DNA from: Chryseobacterium sp. CY350
GTDB lineage: Bacteria > Bacteroidota > Bacteroidia > Flavobacteriales > Weeksellaceae
NCBI RefSeq assembly: GCF_027945075.1
Contig: NZ_CP116034.1
Location: 1,550,001-1,614,000 of the forward strand
DNA: 64,000 nucleotides
Reading direction: 5' to 3'
Positions 42,113 to 51,345 of the stretch are shown here, in pieces. The position numbers and the translations under genes are program-made. How positions within the stretch are numbered: position 1 is the first letter of the stretch; each line of letters opens with the position of its first letter. The notes beneath the pieces were generated by a model, which did no database searches, was not told where the DNA came from, and saw nothing but the letters and a program-made list of their open reading frames with translations.

Positions 42113-42700
42113 TTAGTGAAAAAATTGATAATGACCTTCATTTGCCCACTTTAGCATATATTTATCTCCGGAAGTATCACCGAACGCTATGATTTTATCA
42201 AATTTAGAATCAGTAATTTCAGCTTTTATCCTTTCTAATTTCTCTTTTCCGTTGCAATTTTTACCGATAAAGTTTCCTGTAAAAACTCCATTTTTAAACT
42301 CGGCTTGAGTGGCAACGAGGTTCATTTGAAGTTTTTCGGCGAAGGGTTTTGCCCAGATATCCAGAGAAGCTGTCACAATAAGACTTGCGGTGTTTTCTCT
42401 GTCGATGTTATTGATAAAATCAAGAGCATTTTCTCTTAAAATATTAGGATAATGCTCATCGAAAAACTGTTTAGACTTTTCCTCTATTTTAGTTTGCAAC
42501 TGACCTTTCAAAATTGAACCAATGAAACTCTTTTTCACTTTTTCAGTCTCAGCAAGTTTTAATTTTAATAAAATGAAAAGCGGAATATGTTTTATAAACT
42601 GCATCCGGAATCTCGACGGGTTGTAAAATTTTAGATACATAAACATCGTATCTTTATAGGTAATAGTGCCATCAAAATCAAAACAATACAATTTTTTCAT
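42113..42700 (-). CDS. HAD-IB family phosphatase
   Basis: The 195-aa protein has HAD motif I CFDFDGTITYKD (about 5-16), motif II VTASLD (about 119), and motif III/IV GDTSGDKYML (about 173). In the mycobacterial arabinose pathway a phosphatase removes the 5-phosphate of polyprenyl-phosphoryl-phosphoribose. The position after UbiA-, DprE1- and DprE2-like genes supports this role here, but it is an inference. Confidence 0.85.
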   Translation of the reverse strand: MKKLYCFDFDGTITYKDTMFMYLKFYNPSRFRMQFIKHIPLFILLKLKLAETEKVKKSFIGSILKGQLQTKIEEKSKQFFDEHYPNILRENALDFINNIDRENTASLIVTASLDIWAKPFAEKLQMNLVATQAEFKNGVFTGNFIGKNCNGKEKLERIKAEITDSKFDKIIAFGDTSGDKYMLKWANEGHYQFFH

Positions 42701-42707
42701 CGTCTAT

Positions 42708-43433
42708 TTACAGCTTTAATTTTTTAAAAATAAACTCAGGAATATTTCTGATAATCATCATTATAACGCCCCAAATCGGTAAAACGTATGTCACATTCTT
42801 TTGTTTTTTGAATGCGTTGTAAATACAATCTGCAGCCTGCTTTGGAGTAGCCGTTAATTTCGGATTCAGTGGTAAACCTTCCGTCATTTTCGTTGCCATA
42901 AAGCCTGGCTTTACCGTCATTACATGTACTTTTTTATCAAAAAGATAATTTCTTAATCCACTTAAATATGCAGTAAAAGCAGCTTTTGCGCTACCATATA
43001 TAAAATTACTCTGCCTTCCTCTTTCGCCTGCAACCGATGAGAGACCTATAATTGTACCCGATCTTCTGCTCTCAAATTTCTGAGCAAAATAATTAATAAT
43101 TGGTACAAGTTTAGAATAATTAATATCAATAATACGCTGTGTATTTTTATTGTCATAAAGACCTTCATCAGTTCCTTCACCTAAATATCCGGTTGCACAA
43201 AACAACAGACTTGAAGTGATATAATCAAAATTCTGATAGTTAATTTCTTTTGTAAGATCGAGCTCAATAATTTCAGATTCCTGTAGAAACTTCACGTCGA
43301 TATGCCTCGCAAACCGCTCTGTTGTTTCTTTATTAGAGGTGAAAAGATAAATTCTTTCAAACCTCTCTCCTTCCCGCAAAGCCTTTTCTACAAAAGCCTG
43401 CGCTACTTCGGATGTACTTCCCAGAACTATCAT
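42708..43433 (-). CDS. SDR, DprE2-like 2-epimerase reductase subunit
   Basis: This 241-aa short-chain dehydrogenase has the NAD motif at the N-terminus in the atypical form VLGSTSEVAQAFVE, the segment GLSSVAGERGRQSNFIYGSAKAA with the catalytic Ser, Tyr and Lys, and GFMATKMTEGL. SDRs of this shape pair with DprE1 and reduce the 2-keto intermediate to the arabinose form. The start overlaps the stop of the DprE1-like gene by 4 bp, which shows tight coupling. Confidence 0.85.
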   Translation of the reverse strand: MIVLGSTSEVAQAFVEKALREGERFERIYLFTSNKETTERFARHIDVKFLQESEIIELDLTKEINYQNFDYITSSLLFCATGYLGEGTDEGLYDNKNTQRIIDINYSKLVPIINYFAQKFESRRSGTIIGLSSVAGERGRQSNFIYGSAKAAFTAYLSGLRNYLFDKKVHVMTVKPGFMATKMTEGLPLNPKLTATPKQAADCIYNAFKKQKNVTYVLPIWGVIMMIIRNIPEFIFKKLKL

Positions 43434-44749
43434 TTCGTATTATTTAAAATTCTTTTGTGCTGTAAAGAAACAAATTTTGAGCTTTGCACATTTGTGAGAT
43501 AATTTGTTAATGAAGATCTGCTCATGCTATCTTTGGTCAGATAAATTCTGCCGCCAAATGCCTCCACGATCTCGTCTAATTGATCTATCAGCTTTTTTAA
43601 TTTTGAATTTACCTTAAAATCTAAGGCCAAAGTGTAGCCTTCCACCGGAAAAGAGTTGTAAGCTTCGGGATTGTCTTTTCCAAAAAGCTTCAAAACTGCT
43701 AAAAAAGATCCGTTTCCGCTATTGGCAATGGTTTCAAGGATTTTCTTCATCCCTCCTTTTCCTGTTTCTTTAGGAATAACCATTTGATATTGAATAAATC
43801 CTGATTTTCCGTAGATTTTATTCCAGTCATTCACCACATCCAGAGGATAAAAAAACGTTTCATAATCGGTAAAGTTCTTTACTTCTTTCTTCGATTGTTT
43901 TTTATAATATAAAAAATTGAAAAGTCTTACAGTTAAAGCATTTAAAACAAATCCCGGAAAATAAAACGGCACTGTTGGAGAAAATTTCTTCTTTAAAACT
44001 AACGGATTTTTATTTTTATTTTCAGGTAACTCGTAACGAAATGCATGTTCGCCTCGCATTAAAATACTTCTTCCTATATTTTTTCCTTTCTGAAGACAGT
44101 CGATCCACGCAACGGTGTACGTCCAGCTTTCACTTTCGTCAAAAAGCCTGAATATTTCATCTAGATTTTCAGCTTTGATGCTTTCCTGACGAATATATGC
44201 AGTTTCGATGTTTTTGAGTTTAAATTTAGCTGAAAGAATGATTCCTGTAAGTCCCATTCCGCCGATAGTTGCCCAAAATTTCTCCGAATTCTCTTGTCTG
44301 GAACAAATGATGATTTCACCATTCTCTACCATCAACTTAAATTCCAGAACATATTCCGAAAAACAACCTTCAGCATGATGATTTTTTCCGTGAACATCTG
44401 AAGCGATCGCGCCACCCACAGAAATAAATTTTGTACCAGGAGTTACATATAAAAAGTAGCCCTGCGGAACAGAAATCTCAAGAACTTCAGAAAGTAGCAC
44501 TCCGGATTCGCATTCTATAACACCATTTAAACGATCAAAACTTATAAATTTATTTAATTTTTTTGTAGAAAATATATTTTCACCCAATGAAGCATCGCCA
44601 TAACATCTACCGTTTCCTCTTGCAATGACTTCATTATGATCCAGCACAAACTCCTTTATTTTTCTGAAGCTGTCTTCTGACCTCATTTCTTTTTCCACAA
44701 TCGGAAAATTGCCCCAATTGGTCACTTTTTGTATGAAATTTGGCTTCAT
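43430..44749 (-). CDS. FAD-binding oxidoreductase, DprE1-like
   Basis: The 439-aa protein has a VAO-type FAD domain: ARGNGRCYGDASLG near residues 42-56, TPGTKFISVGGAIASDVHGKNHH (about 104-126), and a substrate domain ending in GGRIYLTKDS with a conserved Lys-like region. This is the DprE1 (decaprenylphosphoryl-ribose 2-oxidase) pattern, including the HGKNHH stretch. It would oxidise polyprenyl-phosphoryl-ribose at C2. It is the second gene of the four-gene cluster, 82 bp after the UbiA-like gene. Confidence 0.87.
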   Translation of the reverse strand: MKPNFIQKVTNWGNFPIVEKEMRSEDSFRKIKEFVLDHNEVIARGNGRCYGDASLGENIFSTKKLNKFISFDRLNGVIECESGVLLSEVLEISVPQGYFLYVTPGTKFISVGGAIASDVHGKNHHAEGCFSEYVLEFKLMVENGEIIICSRQENSEKFWATIGGMGLTGIILSAKFKLKNIETAYIRQESIKAENLDEIFRLFDESESWTYTVAWIDCLQKGKNIGRSILMRGEHAFRYELPENKNKNPLVLKKKFSPTVPFYFPGFVLNALTVRLFNFLYYKKQSKKEVKNFTDYETFFYPLDVVNDWNKIYGKSGFIQYQMVIPKETGKGGMKKILETIANSGNGSFLAVLKLFGKDNPEAYNSFPVEGYTLALDFKVNSKLKKLIDQLDEIVEAFGGRIYLTKDSMSRSSLTNYLTNVQSSKFVSLQHKRILNNTK

Positions 44750-44831
44750 CTGTTGTTTTGTATTTTTGTTATTTCAGATGAAATTCCCACATAACTTTCC
44801 TTGACGATTATCTTTTTCAGTCTGCGTAATT

Positions 44832-45719
44832 TCATTTTTTAAAATAAATAAGAATTAAAAATGCGGCAACCCAAAGCACTAAGGTAACCTGAATATAACG
44901 ATCTCTATACACAATTTTTGTTGGAGATTCGGTTCTGTTGTAAACCAATGTCTGCTGCAAATATCTTAAAAAAGCAAAAACGACAAATATTACGGTGTAA
45001 AAAACGGCCTTATGTAGTTTTAGCTGAATCTCAGGAGACAATGTAAACATGAGGTAACAAACGATTGCCAGCGTTACTGAGATAGAAAGTGCAATATCTG
45101 CAAACTGTACATTGTACCCATCAAGAGCTTTTCTTGTTTTCCCCGAAACCTGAGCGTTAATTAACTCCCCTCTTCTTTTACCGATCGCTAAAACTAAAGC
45201 TAGAACGAAAGTAAGTAATGTCGCCCATTGTGAAATAAAAATACCCGTAATATATCCGCCGGCCTGAACTCGCAGTACAAAACCAGTAGCTATAATAAAG
45301 ATATCAATAATCGGAACGTGCTTTAGCTTAAAGGTATATGCAAGATTTAATATAAAATAAATCCCAATGATTGTCGCAAATTTCCAGAGAATTTCGTTAA
45401 AATAAAACTGAGCGAAGAAGATTAAAGCGATGTCGATAACAACAAGAATTCCTAAAATTGATAGTGCTTTAGATTTTGATATGGCGCCGCTTGCCATTGG
45501 TCGTCTCCTTTTTTCCGGATGTTGCCTATCTGCTTCTATATCATTATAATCATTAAGAATGTAAACAATACTGGCTGCAAGCGAGAAAATAATGAATGCG
45601 AAAATGCTTTTGCTCAGTAAATCTAAATTTTTAATATTACCTGAAAAGAACAAAGGCACAAAAACAAAAAGGTTTTTAACCCATTGTTCTACGCGAAGTA
45701 ATTTTAGATATTTTTTCAT
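44832..45719 (-). CDS. UbiA-family prenyltransferase (polyprenyl-phosphate phosphoribosyltransferase-like)
   Basis: The 295-aa membrane protein has about eight helices and the UbiA motif YILNDYNDIEADRQHPEKRRRP (about 54-75), plus the second acidic motif near LKHVPIIDIFIIATGFVLRVQAGG. In the DPA pathway such an enzyme joins phosphoribosyl pyrophosphate to polyprenyl phosphate (Rv3806c type). The cluster with DprE1- and DprE2-like genes supports this over quinone synthesis. It is first in the operon. Confidence 0.87.
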   Translation of the reverse strand: MKKYLKLLRVEQWVKNLFVFVPLFFSGNIKNLDLLSKSIFAFIIFSLAASIVYILNDYNDIEADRQHPEKRRRPMASGAISKSKALSILGILVVIDIALIFFAQFYFNEILWKFATIIGIYFILNLAYTFKLKHVPIIDIFIIATGFVLRVQAGGYITGIFISQWATLLTFVLALVLAIGKRRGELINAQVSGKTRKALDGYNVQFADIALSISVTLAIVCYLMFTLSPEIQLKLHKAVFYTVIFVVFAFLRYLQQTLVYNRTESPTKIVYRDRYIQVTLVLWVAAFLILIYFKK

Positions 45720-45783
45720 TTATGTTATTTCAAATGCAAAAATAGTGAATTTTATGTAAAAAAATGTTGCCTATAAATACAAA

Positions 45784-45805
45784 AAAAACCGCCTCGGCGG
45801 TTTTT
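45784..45805 (-). terminator. terminator of the OmpA-like gene
   Basis: A 10-bp stem AAAAACCGCC/GGCGGTTTTT with a 2-nt loop lies 26 bp after the stop at 45831. Confidence 0.88.
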
Positions 45806-45830
45806 AATAATAATATTTGTATGTTAATGA

Positions 45831-46520
45831 TTATTGTCCTTGTTGAGCGTCATTAATCATTTTTTCGTTTGCGGTAATCGCAAATTCTACTCTTCTGTTT
45901 TTCGCACGACCGGCATCGGTATCATTTGACGCAACTGGCATCGCTTCACCTTCACCTAATGCAAAAAGTCTGTTTGAAGAAATTCCTTTAGATATTAAAT
46001 ATGATCTTACAGAATTTGCTCTTCTTTCAGAAAGTTTTTGATTATAATCATCACTACCTTTACTGTCTGTATGACCGTAGATATTGATATTTGTGTCCGG
46101 ATTATTAACCAAAATAGTATTTAGTTTATCAAGATTAGTTTTTGCTAAAGAAGTAAGATCTGAAGAATCGAATGCGAATGTTACGATGCTTTCATTTAAA
46201 GTAATTTTAATACCGTCACCTACTCTTTCTACTTCAGCTCCCGGTAAAGTTTCTTTAATCTCTTTAGCCTGCTTATCCATCTTATTTCCGATAACATTAC
46301 CTGCAACACCACCGATAACTCCACCTAAAACAGCACCTAACGCTGCATTTTTACCTTTCCCTACGTTATTTCCCAAAATACCACCCAATACTGCACCAGA
46401 AGCAACTCCTACTGCGGTACCTCTTTGCTGATGATTAGAATTTTGTACAGCCTCACAACTTGTAAGTAATAATGCTGATGATAAGAAAAATGCTGATATA
46501 TATGTTTTATTAAATTTCAT
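45831..46520 (-). CDS. OmpA-family lipoprotein with glycine zipper
   Basis: The 229-aa protein has a lipobox (LLLTSC, Cys about 22), a glycine-zipper segment (about 38-80, with GVASGAVLGGILG), and a C-terminal OmpA-like peptidoglycan-binding domain (about 110-220) including NIYGHTDSKGSDDYNQKLSERRA. It anchors the outer membrane to the wall. It is 22 bp after the next upstream gene, also an envelope lipoprotein. Confidence 0.92.
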   Translation of the reverse strand: MKFNKTYISAFFLSSALLLTSCEAVQNSNHQQRGTAVGVASGAVLGGILGNNVGKGKNAALGAVLGGVIGGVAGNVIGNKMDKQAKEIKETLPGAEVERVGDGIKITLNESIVTFAFDSSDLTSLAKTNLDKLNTILVNNPDTNINIYGHTDSKGSDDYNQKLSERRANSVRSYLISKGISSNRLFALGEGEAMPVASNDTDAGRAKNRRVEFAITANEKMINDAQQGQ

Positions 46521-46542
46521 AATGTTTATTTTATTGTTTAAA

Positions 46543-47034
46543 TTATTTCACTCCGGTTCTTTCGAAATTGTAAACCACTCTCACGGTGCTTCCGTCAAAT
46601 GGTACATTTTGTTCTAAAGCAAACTGATCTGTAGTCATATTGATGACATTCATTGTATAACCAGCCGTATTTTGTTTAGCTTTAGTACCGTCCTGAATTT
46701 TTTTGAACATAAAGGTATTGCCTCCTTTTACTTCGAATTTTATTGGTTGCGTGAGTGCCGGACAGCTTCCACCACCATTTAGTGTGTATGCTCCTGTATA
46801 ATTATTCGGAATAAATCTCCAATGACTGCCCACAAAACACTGAGCATCTGCTCCCTCATCAAAAGGTTTTATTTTGTACTGTTTATCGTATTCGATGCTA
46901 ACAATCTGAAAGTCGCCTTTCATCTTCAAAAATTCTGATCTGTTATTCTGTGCGTCTCCTGCTTTTTTAACTGAGGAACAAGATACTGCGAAAAGTGATG
47001 TTCCCAACATCCCTGCAAGTACTAAATTTTTCAT
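46543..47034 (-). CDS. lipocalin-like lipoprotein
   Basis: The 163-aa protein has a lipobox (FAVSCSS, Cys about 19). The mature part is beta-rich with LKMKGDFQIVSIEYDKQYKI and GSHWRFIPNNYTGAYTLNGGGSCP, which is like small lipocalin-type proteins of Flavobacteria. Its ligand is unknown. It is probably co-transcribed with the OmpA-like gene. Confidence 0.72.
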   Translation of the reverse strand: MKNLVLAGMLGTSLFAVSCSSVKKAGDAQNNRSEFLKMKGDFQIVSIEYDKQYKIKPFDEGADAQCFVGSHWRFIPNNYTGAYTLNGGGSCPALTQPIKFEVKGGNTFMFKKIQDGTKAKQNTAGYTMNVINMTTDQFALEQNVPFDGSTVRVVYNFERTGVK

Positions 47035-47170
47035 ATTGTATATTTTTTTGTAATATAAAAACTGATTTGAGAATTGATTAAATATGCCAAATCATGGATT
47101 TTTATATTGTTGTTTATTATTCTTAAAGTTAATACAAAAAACCGTGCCAAATTAAAATAACCACAAATAA

Positions 47171-47191
47171 AAGCCCGAATATATCGGGCTT
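47171..47191 (-). terminator. terminator of the S8 protease gene
   Basis: AAGCCCGA/TCGGGCTT forms an 8-bp stem with a 5-nt loop and is followed on the minus strand by T-rich DNA. It lies 27 bp after the stop at 47218. Confidence 0.8.
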
Positions 47192-47217
47192 CCATTTCAA
47201 TCAATAAAAAAATGATT

Positions 47218-48894
47218 TTATTTTTTTGCTTTTTTTGTTTTTGTAGATTTCTTCACCTTTGTCGTTTTTCCATCGTAGAAGTTAGTAAAAGCATACTCAG
47301 CCGCTTTTCTCACATCAATAACTCCTCCAGCCTGAGACTTTTCACCAAATTCGTTTTCTGTACTCGCATTGCTCGTCTTCACCAAAGCCTCAATGATTTG
47401 TGCCGGCTTCAGATTTGGCATATACGCTAACAATACTGCAGCGGCACCTGCAACAACTGGTGATGCCATTGATGTACCCTGAAGGTATCTATATTCATTT
47501 TTTGGAACGGTAGAATAAATTTGATCTCCTGGAGCAAAAACATTTACCATTTTTTTGTTGTAGTTAGAGAATCCTGCTCTTAAAGCATCATTCTTGTTTG
47601 TACTTGCTCCAACAACTAAAACATTGTTTACAAAAGGAGCTGCATCACTTATATTCTTAAAATTTGTAGGATATGCTAAATGTTCTGCAACATCTTCATT
47701 TTCATTCCCCGCAGCTTTCACAAGAAGAACGCCTTTATCTTCGGCATATTTAAATGCATCCCAAACAACATTTTTACCCGGAGAAACAGGTTTACCAAAG
47801 CTCATATTTAAGACCTTTGCGCCATTATCAACTGCATATTTTATTGCATTAGCAACGTCTTTATCTCTCTCATCACCATTTGGAACAGTTCTTACAGACA
47901 TTATTTTCGCAACTTTAGAAGCCACTCCATATTGAATTTCTTTTCCTTGAGGAGCTCCTGCTATAATTCCCGCAACGTGAGTCCCGTGCATTGCATCCGG
48001 ACCTTCATAATGGTTGTTTCCGTAATTTTTCTCTGAGTAGTCATCGTAATTATCACCAACAATTTCCTTTCTAGGATCATAAGTGATGTCATACTGTTTT
48101 GAAGAAGGTCCGGTCTCATCGATCGCTTCCTTCATTTGCGCTCTCATTGCTTTTTCAAAATCTGATGATGATTTCCCCGCGAATTCAGGACTTCTGGAAA
48201 CCTGGGTCAGAATATTTAGAGCAATTGCATCTTTCTGATCTGTAGGGGTTTTGATTGCTGCAATATTTTCGGGAGTTACAGATTTTCCACCTAATAATTT
48301 TACCATATTAGGAATAAGCTCTGTAATCATTGTATAAGTCTGAAAACCCTGTTTAGCTTCTACACTTTTTTTAGAATAAATCTCTTTAGACTTCATGTAC
48401 ATTGCAAATTCTTCCGGCATTTTGGCCTGATTTGCTTTGTTTTTTGTAGAATCATCGCCTTCAAAAATTGGTTTATATTTAGCCACAACTCTTGTTACTT
48501 CCATGTTGTCTACATCAATATCACCATTTTTACCACCTATAAAATTCCAACCGTGAATGTCATCAATATATCCGTTTCCGTCATCATCTTTTCCGTTACC
48601 CGGAACCTCATTCGGGTTAGACCACATATTTTTTACAAGACCAGGATGATCAACCTGAACTCCACTGTCTAAAACACCCACTACAACTGTTTTAGGCTTC
48701 AGACCTTTTGATTCAAGATATTGATACGCGTTTGCTGTATTTACTCCATAAACCTTAGATGTAGCAAAATCTTTATGATACCACGTCATAAGATCTTTAT
48801 CTTCTTTCGGATCAAGAGCCGCAGCCTTTGCATCCTGTGCGTAAGTAGAACTGAATCCTGCTAAAAAGACAGCAGCTAATACTATTTTCTTCAT
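47218..48894 (-). CDS. subtilisin-like S8 serine protease
   Basis: The 558-aa exported protease has a signal peptide (VFLAGFSSTYAQ) and the catalytic triad in VVGVLDSGVQVDHPG (Asp, about 76), DAMHGTHVAGIIAG (His, about 302), and LQGTSMASPVVAGAA (Ser, about 480). An insert of about 190 residues separates Asp and His. The end is a Lys-rich tail with no T9SS C-terminal domain visible. It probably works in the periplasm or is secreted. Confidence 0.93.
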   Translation of the reverse strand: MKKIVLAAVFLAGFSSTYAQDAKAAALDPKEDKDLMTWYHKDFATSKVYGVNTANAYQYLESKGLKPKTVVVGVLDSGVQVDHPGLVKNMWSNPNEVPGNGKDDDGNGYIDDIHGWNFIGGKNGDIDVDNMEVTRVVAKYKPIFEGDDSTKNKANQAKMPEEFAMYMKSKEIYSKKSVEAKQGFQTYTMITELIPNMVKLLGGKSVTPENIAAIKTPTDQKDAIALNILTQVSRSPEFAGKSSSDFEKAMRAQMKEAIDETGPSSKQYDITYDPRKEIVGDNYDDYSEKNYGNNHYEGPDAMHGTHVAGIIAGAPQGKEIQYGVASKVAKIMSVRTVPNGDERDKDVANAIKYAVDNGAKVLNMSFGKPVSPGKNVVWDAFKYAEDKGVLLVKAAGNENEDVAEHLAYPTNFKNISDAAPFVNNVLVVGASTNKNDALRAGFSNYNKKMVNVFAPGDQIYSTVPKNEYRYLQGTSMASPVVAGAAAVLLAYMPNLKPAQIIEALVKTSNASTENEFGEKSQAGGVIDVRKAAEYAFTNFYDGKTTKVKKSTKTKKAKK

Positions 48895-48904
48895 TATATA
48901 AGAA

Positions 48905-49513
48905 TTATTTAATATTTTTAAGATAAGTCACAGATTCCGGTCCTTTGTTACAAACAAGATCTATTATTGATAAATCTTTTAAGAAACCATATTTATCTGT
49001 AAATGTTTGATAATATTCTTCCATTTGAAATTCTGTCCGTATTTTCGTAGAAAATTTTTCTCGAAAATTAATCTCAGAAGGATTTCTGATGTACTCTTCA
49101 TTCAAAGATTGTGCCTTTTCGACTTTTAAGATCTTTTGAATAATATCTATACTTTTCAAATTAAAATCTAAAAGATATTTTTCTTTTTTCTCATAAAGAA
49201 TTTCAAATTTATCTTCATAATATTCAAAGTATGCCGAACCTTGATACACATTTTTTATAGATTTCCAATGAATTTTCAGCCAGTCTTCTCTGTAAGAAAT
49301 TTCAATATCTTTCATTTCCCTTTTTCCTGTATGATTGATAGGAATAATAAGCGACAGCTTACCGTTAGCTCCGTAAATATTGGTTCTGTTTCTGTAGGTT
49401 TGTTTCGGAAAACTTTCGTATTGCTCAAAAACAACGTCATTTTCAGGATCTAAAAAAACTGAAAACCATGAGATTGGTGGTAAATAAAATACCGGTAATA
49501 ATACTTTCTTCAT
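48905..49513 (-). CDS. WbqC-like protein
   Basis: The 202-aa protein begins LLPVFYLPPISWFSVFLDPENDV and contains NRTNIYGANGKLSLIIPI and EDWLKIHWKSIKNVYQGSAYF, which match the WbqC family. The family occurs in polysaccharide loci and as a conserved neighbour of lepB in Flavobacteriia; its chemistry is not established here. It ends 11 bp before the protease gene begins. Confidence 0.82.
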   Translation of the reverse strand: MKKVLLPVFYLPPISWFSVFLDPENDVVFEQYESFPKQTYRNRTNIYGANGKLSLIIPINHTGKREMKDIEISYREDWLKIHWKSIKNVYQGSAYFEYYEDKFEILYEKKEKYLLDFNLKSIDIIQKILKVEKAQSLNEEYIRNPSEINFREKFSTKIRTEFQMEEYYQTFTDKYGFLKDLSIIDLVCNKGPESVTYLKNIK

Positions 49514-49580
49514 TGTTATTATATATAAAAATGAAGTACTTTTTCAAATACTTCATTTTATTTTTATTCTACAAATTTAG

Positions 49581-51236
49581 TTATAAATCTTCTTCTGACT
49601 TTTTCTTTCCGAAAAGTTTAACAAAATACTCCCAGCCAAAGAAAAGTACAAGAATCATAGCTGCGATCCACCAATAAGAAGTTTTGTTGGCTTCACCAGT
49701 ATTTGTTGCTTTGAACATTCTATCCCAACGAATTTTAAATGGCGCCTGGTAAGAAGAGCTTGAATCTTTAAATGCTCCCTGAACGCTCATCCATGTAAAC
49801 ATCGGCTTTCCAACAATATTTTCTTCAGGAACAAAACCGAAAAATCTCGCATCTAATGAAGCATCTCTATTGTCTCCCACCATCATATAGTAATCCTGCT
49901 GAATTGTATATTGATTGGTTTCCTTTCCGTTGATGAATATCTTACCGTTTTTGTTTTCAAGTTTGTTGTGCTCATACTCGGAAATTATCCATTGATATTC
50001 TGGTAATGTTTCCTGATTAACAGCCACTATATCTCCTTTCTTAGGAATTTTCAGCGGACCATAAAAATCCTGATTCCAAGGTTTGTTGATTGGGAAAATA
50101 GATTGCGTGGTATCTATACTTTTCGTGTAAGCATTTTTTTCAGCGTTCAATTTATGAGAAACCGTTCCGGAGTCTTTTGGAAAGATATTTTCTTTCATAT
50201 CAACAACGTTGGGCAAAGCTTTTATATCTTTTGCTGTCTTATCCGTCAAACCTTGAAATATGTATTCAAAACCAGTGTTGGTTTGATTTTCTCTTACAGG
50301 TAAGAATCCGAACGTATTGTATAAAGCAGGAATATCTAGCTGAGTTCCTGTATTTACGGTGTAAGAATGCTGAACTTCCTGATCGCCCAAAACAGTCTCA
50401 GGTTTACCATTCACAAAAAGTCTTCCGTTTCTCATTTCGAAAGTATCTCCTGCAACAGCAACCAATCTTTTTACATAAGGATCTCTTCTGTCGATTGATG
50501 TATGTACAGAATCTCGAGGATAGTTGAAAACTACAACATCATTTCGTTGAGGCTTATTAAACTGAAATATTCTTTCATAAGGCAATTTTACAGCTTCTAC
50601 ATAAGATTTCGGATCGTCTTTCGGATTTCCCTTTTCTCCTGTATCAAGAATGGTACCTTGTAAAAAAGGAATTGCTAAAGGGCGCATCGGTAGTCGGTAA
50701 CCGTAGCTCCATTTATTGACAAATAAGAAATCACCTACCAAAAGCGTTCTTTCCATCGAACCGGTAGGAATTCCAAAAGGCTGTGTGAAAAAAACATGAA
50801 TGATTGTTGCAAAAACAACTGCAAAAGTAATAGAACCTGCAAAAGTATCTTTCTTTCTTGAGTTTTTTTCTTCTTCAGTTAAATATAAATCGTTTTCATC
50901 TTCTATTTCAGCATCTTTAGAATAATTAACTGTCGCCATGTAGATGAAAGGAAGAACAACCGTTAGAAATTGATCTTTAAATAGAGTTTTTCCAAATTTT
51001 CTCATTAAATATAAATGAAAAACAGACATCATGATGGGACCAACGATCGGCAAATACGATAAAATCGACCACCATTTAGGATGTTTTGTTTCTTTTAAAA
51101 TAACGAAATAATTGTAAAAAGGTACAAAAGCCAATATCGGACTATACCCCATTTTTTTGAACAGCTCCCAAGTGGAAATCCCCATCAATACTGATAAAAC
51201 GAGAACATAAACTGCGTACGTTAAAAAATAATTCAT
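49581..51236 (-). CDS. lepB: signal peptidase I (long flavobacterial form)
   Basis: The 551-aa protein has N-terminal membrane helices (about 1-110), a further helix (about 128-150), the catalytic Ser in GIPTGSMERTLLVGD (about 158), and the catalytic Lys in DPYVKRLVAVAGD (about 242). A last C-terminal helix is near 525. It cleaves signal peptides at the inner membrane. The length exceeds the usual 250-330 residues because of an insert of about 130 residues before the GDNRDASLDARFFG box and extra helices at the ends, as usual in this group. Confidence 0.95.
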   Translation of the reverse strand: MNYFLTYAVYVLVLSVLMGISTWELFKKMGYSPILAFVPFYNYFVILKETKHPKWWSILSYLPIVGPIMMSVFHLYLMRKFGKTLFKDQFLTVVLPFIYMATVNYSKDAEIEDENDLYLTEEEKNSRKKDTFAGSITFAVVFATIIHVFFTQPFGIPTGSMERTLLVGDFLFVNKWSYGYRLPMRPLAIPFLQGTILDTGEKGNPKDDPKSYVEAVKLPYERIFQFNKPQRNDVVVFNYPRDSVHTSIDRRDPYVKRLVAVAGDTFEMRNGRLFVNGKPETVLGDQEVQHSYTVNTGTQLDIPALYNTFGFLPVRENQTNTGFEYIFQGLTDKTAKDIKALPNVVDMKENIFPKDSGTVSHKLNAEKNAYTKSIDTTQSIFPINKPWNQDFYGPLKIPKKGDIVAVNQETLPEYQWIISEYEHNKLENKNGKIFINGKETNQYTIQQDYYMMVGDNRDASLDARFFGFVPEENIVGKPMFTWMSVQGAFKDSSSSYQAPFKIRWDRMFKATNTGEANKTSYWWIAAMILVLFFGWEYFVKLFGKKKSEEDL

Positions 51237-51345
51237 AAATTTTTGTGCCTAATCTGTAATATAAGTAAAGAATAATTTGTAATGAAAATTGAGTCATCTA
51301 CAAATTTCTATTATTAGTTTGCAAAGTTGATGTTTTGTTACAAAA

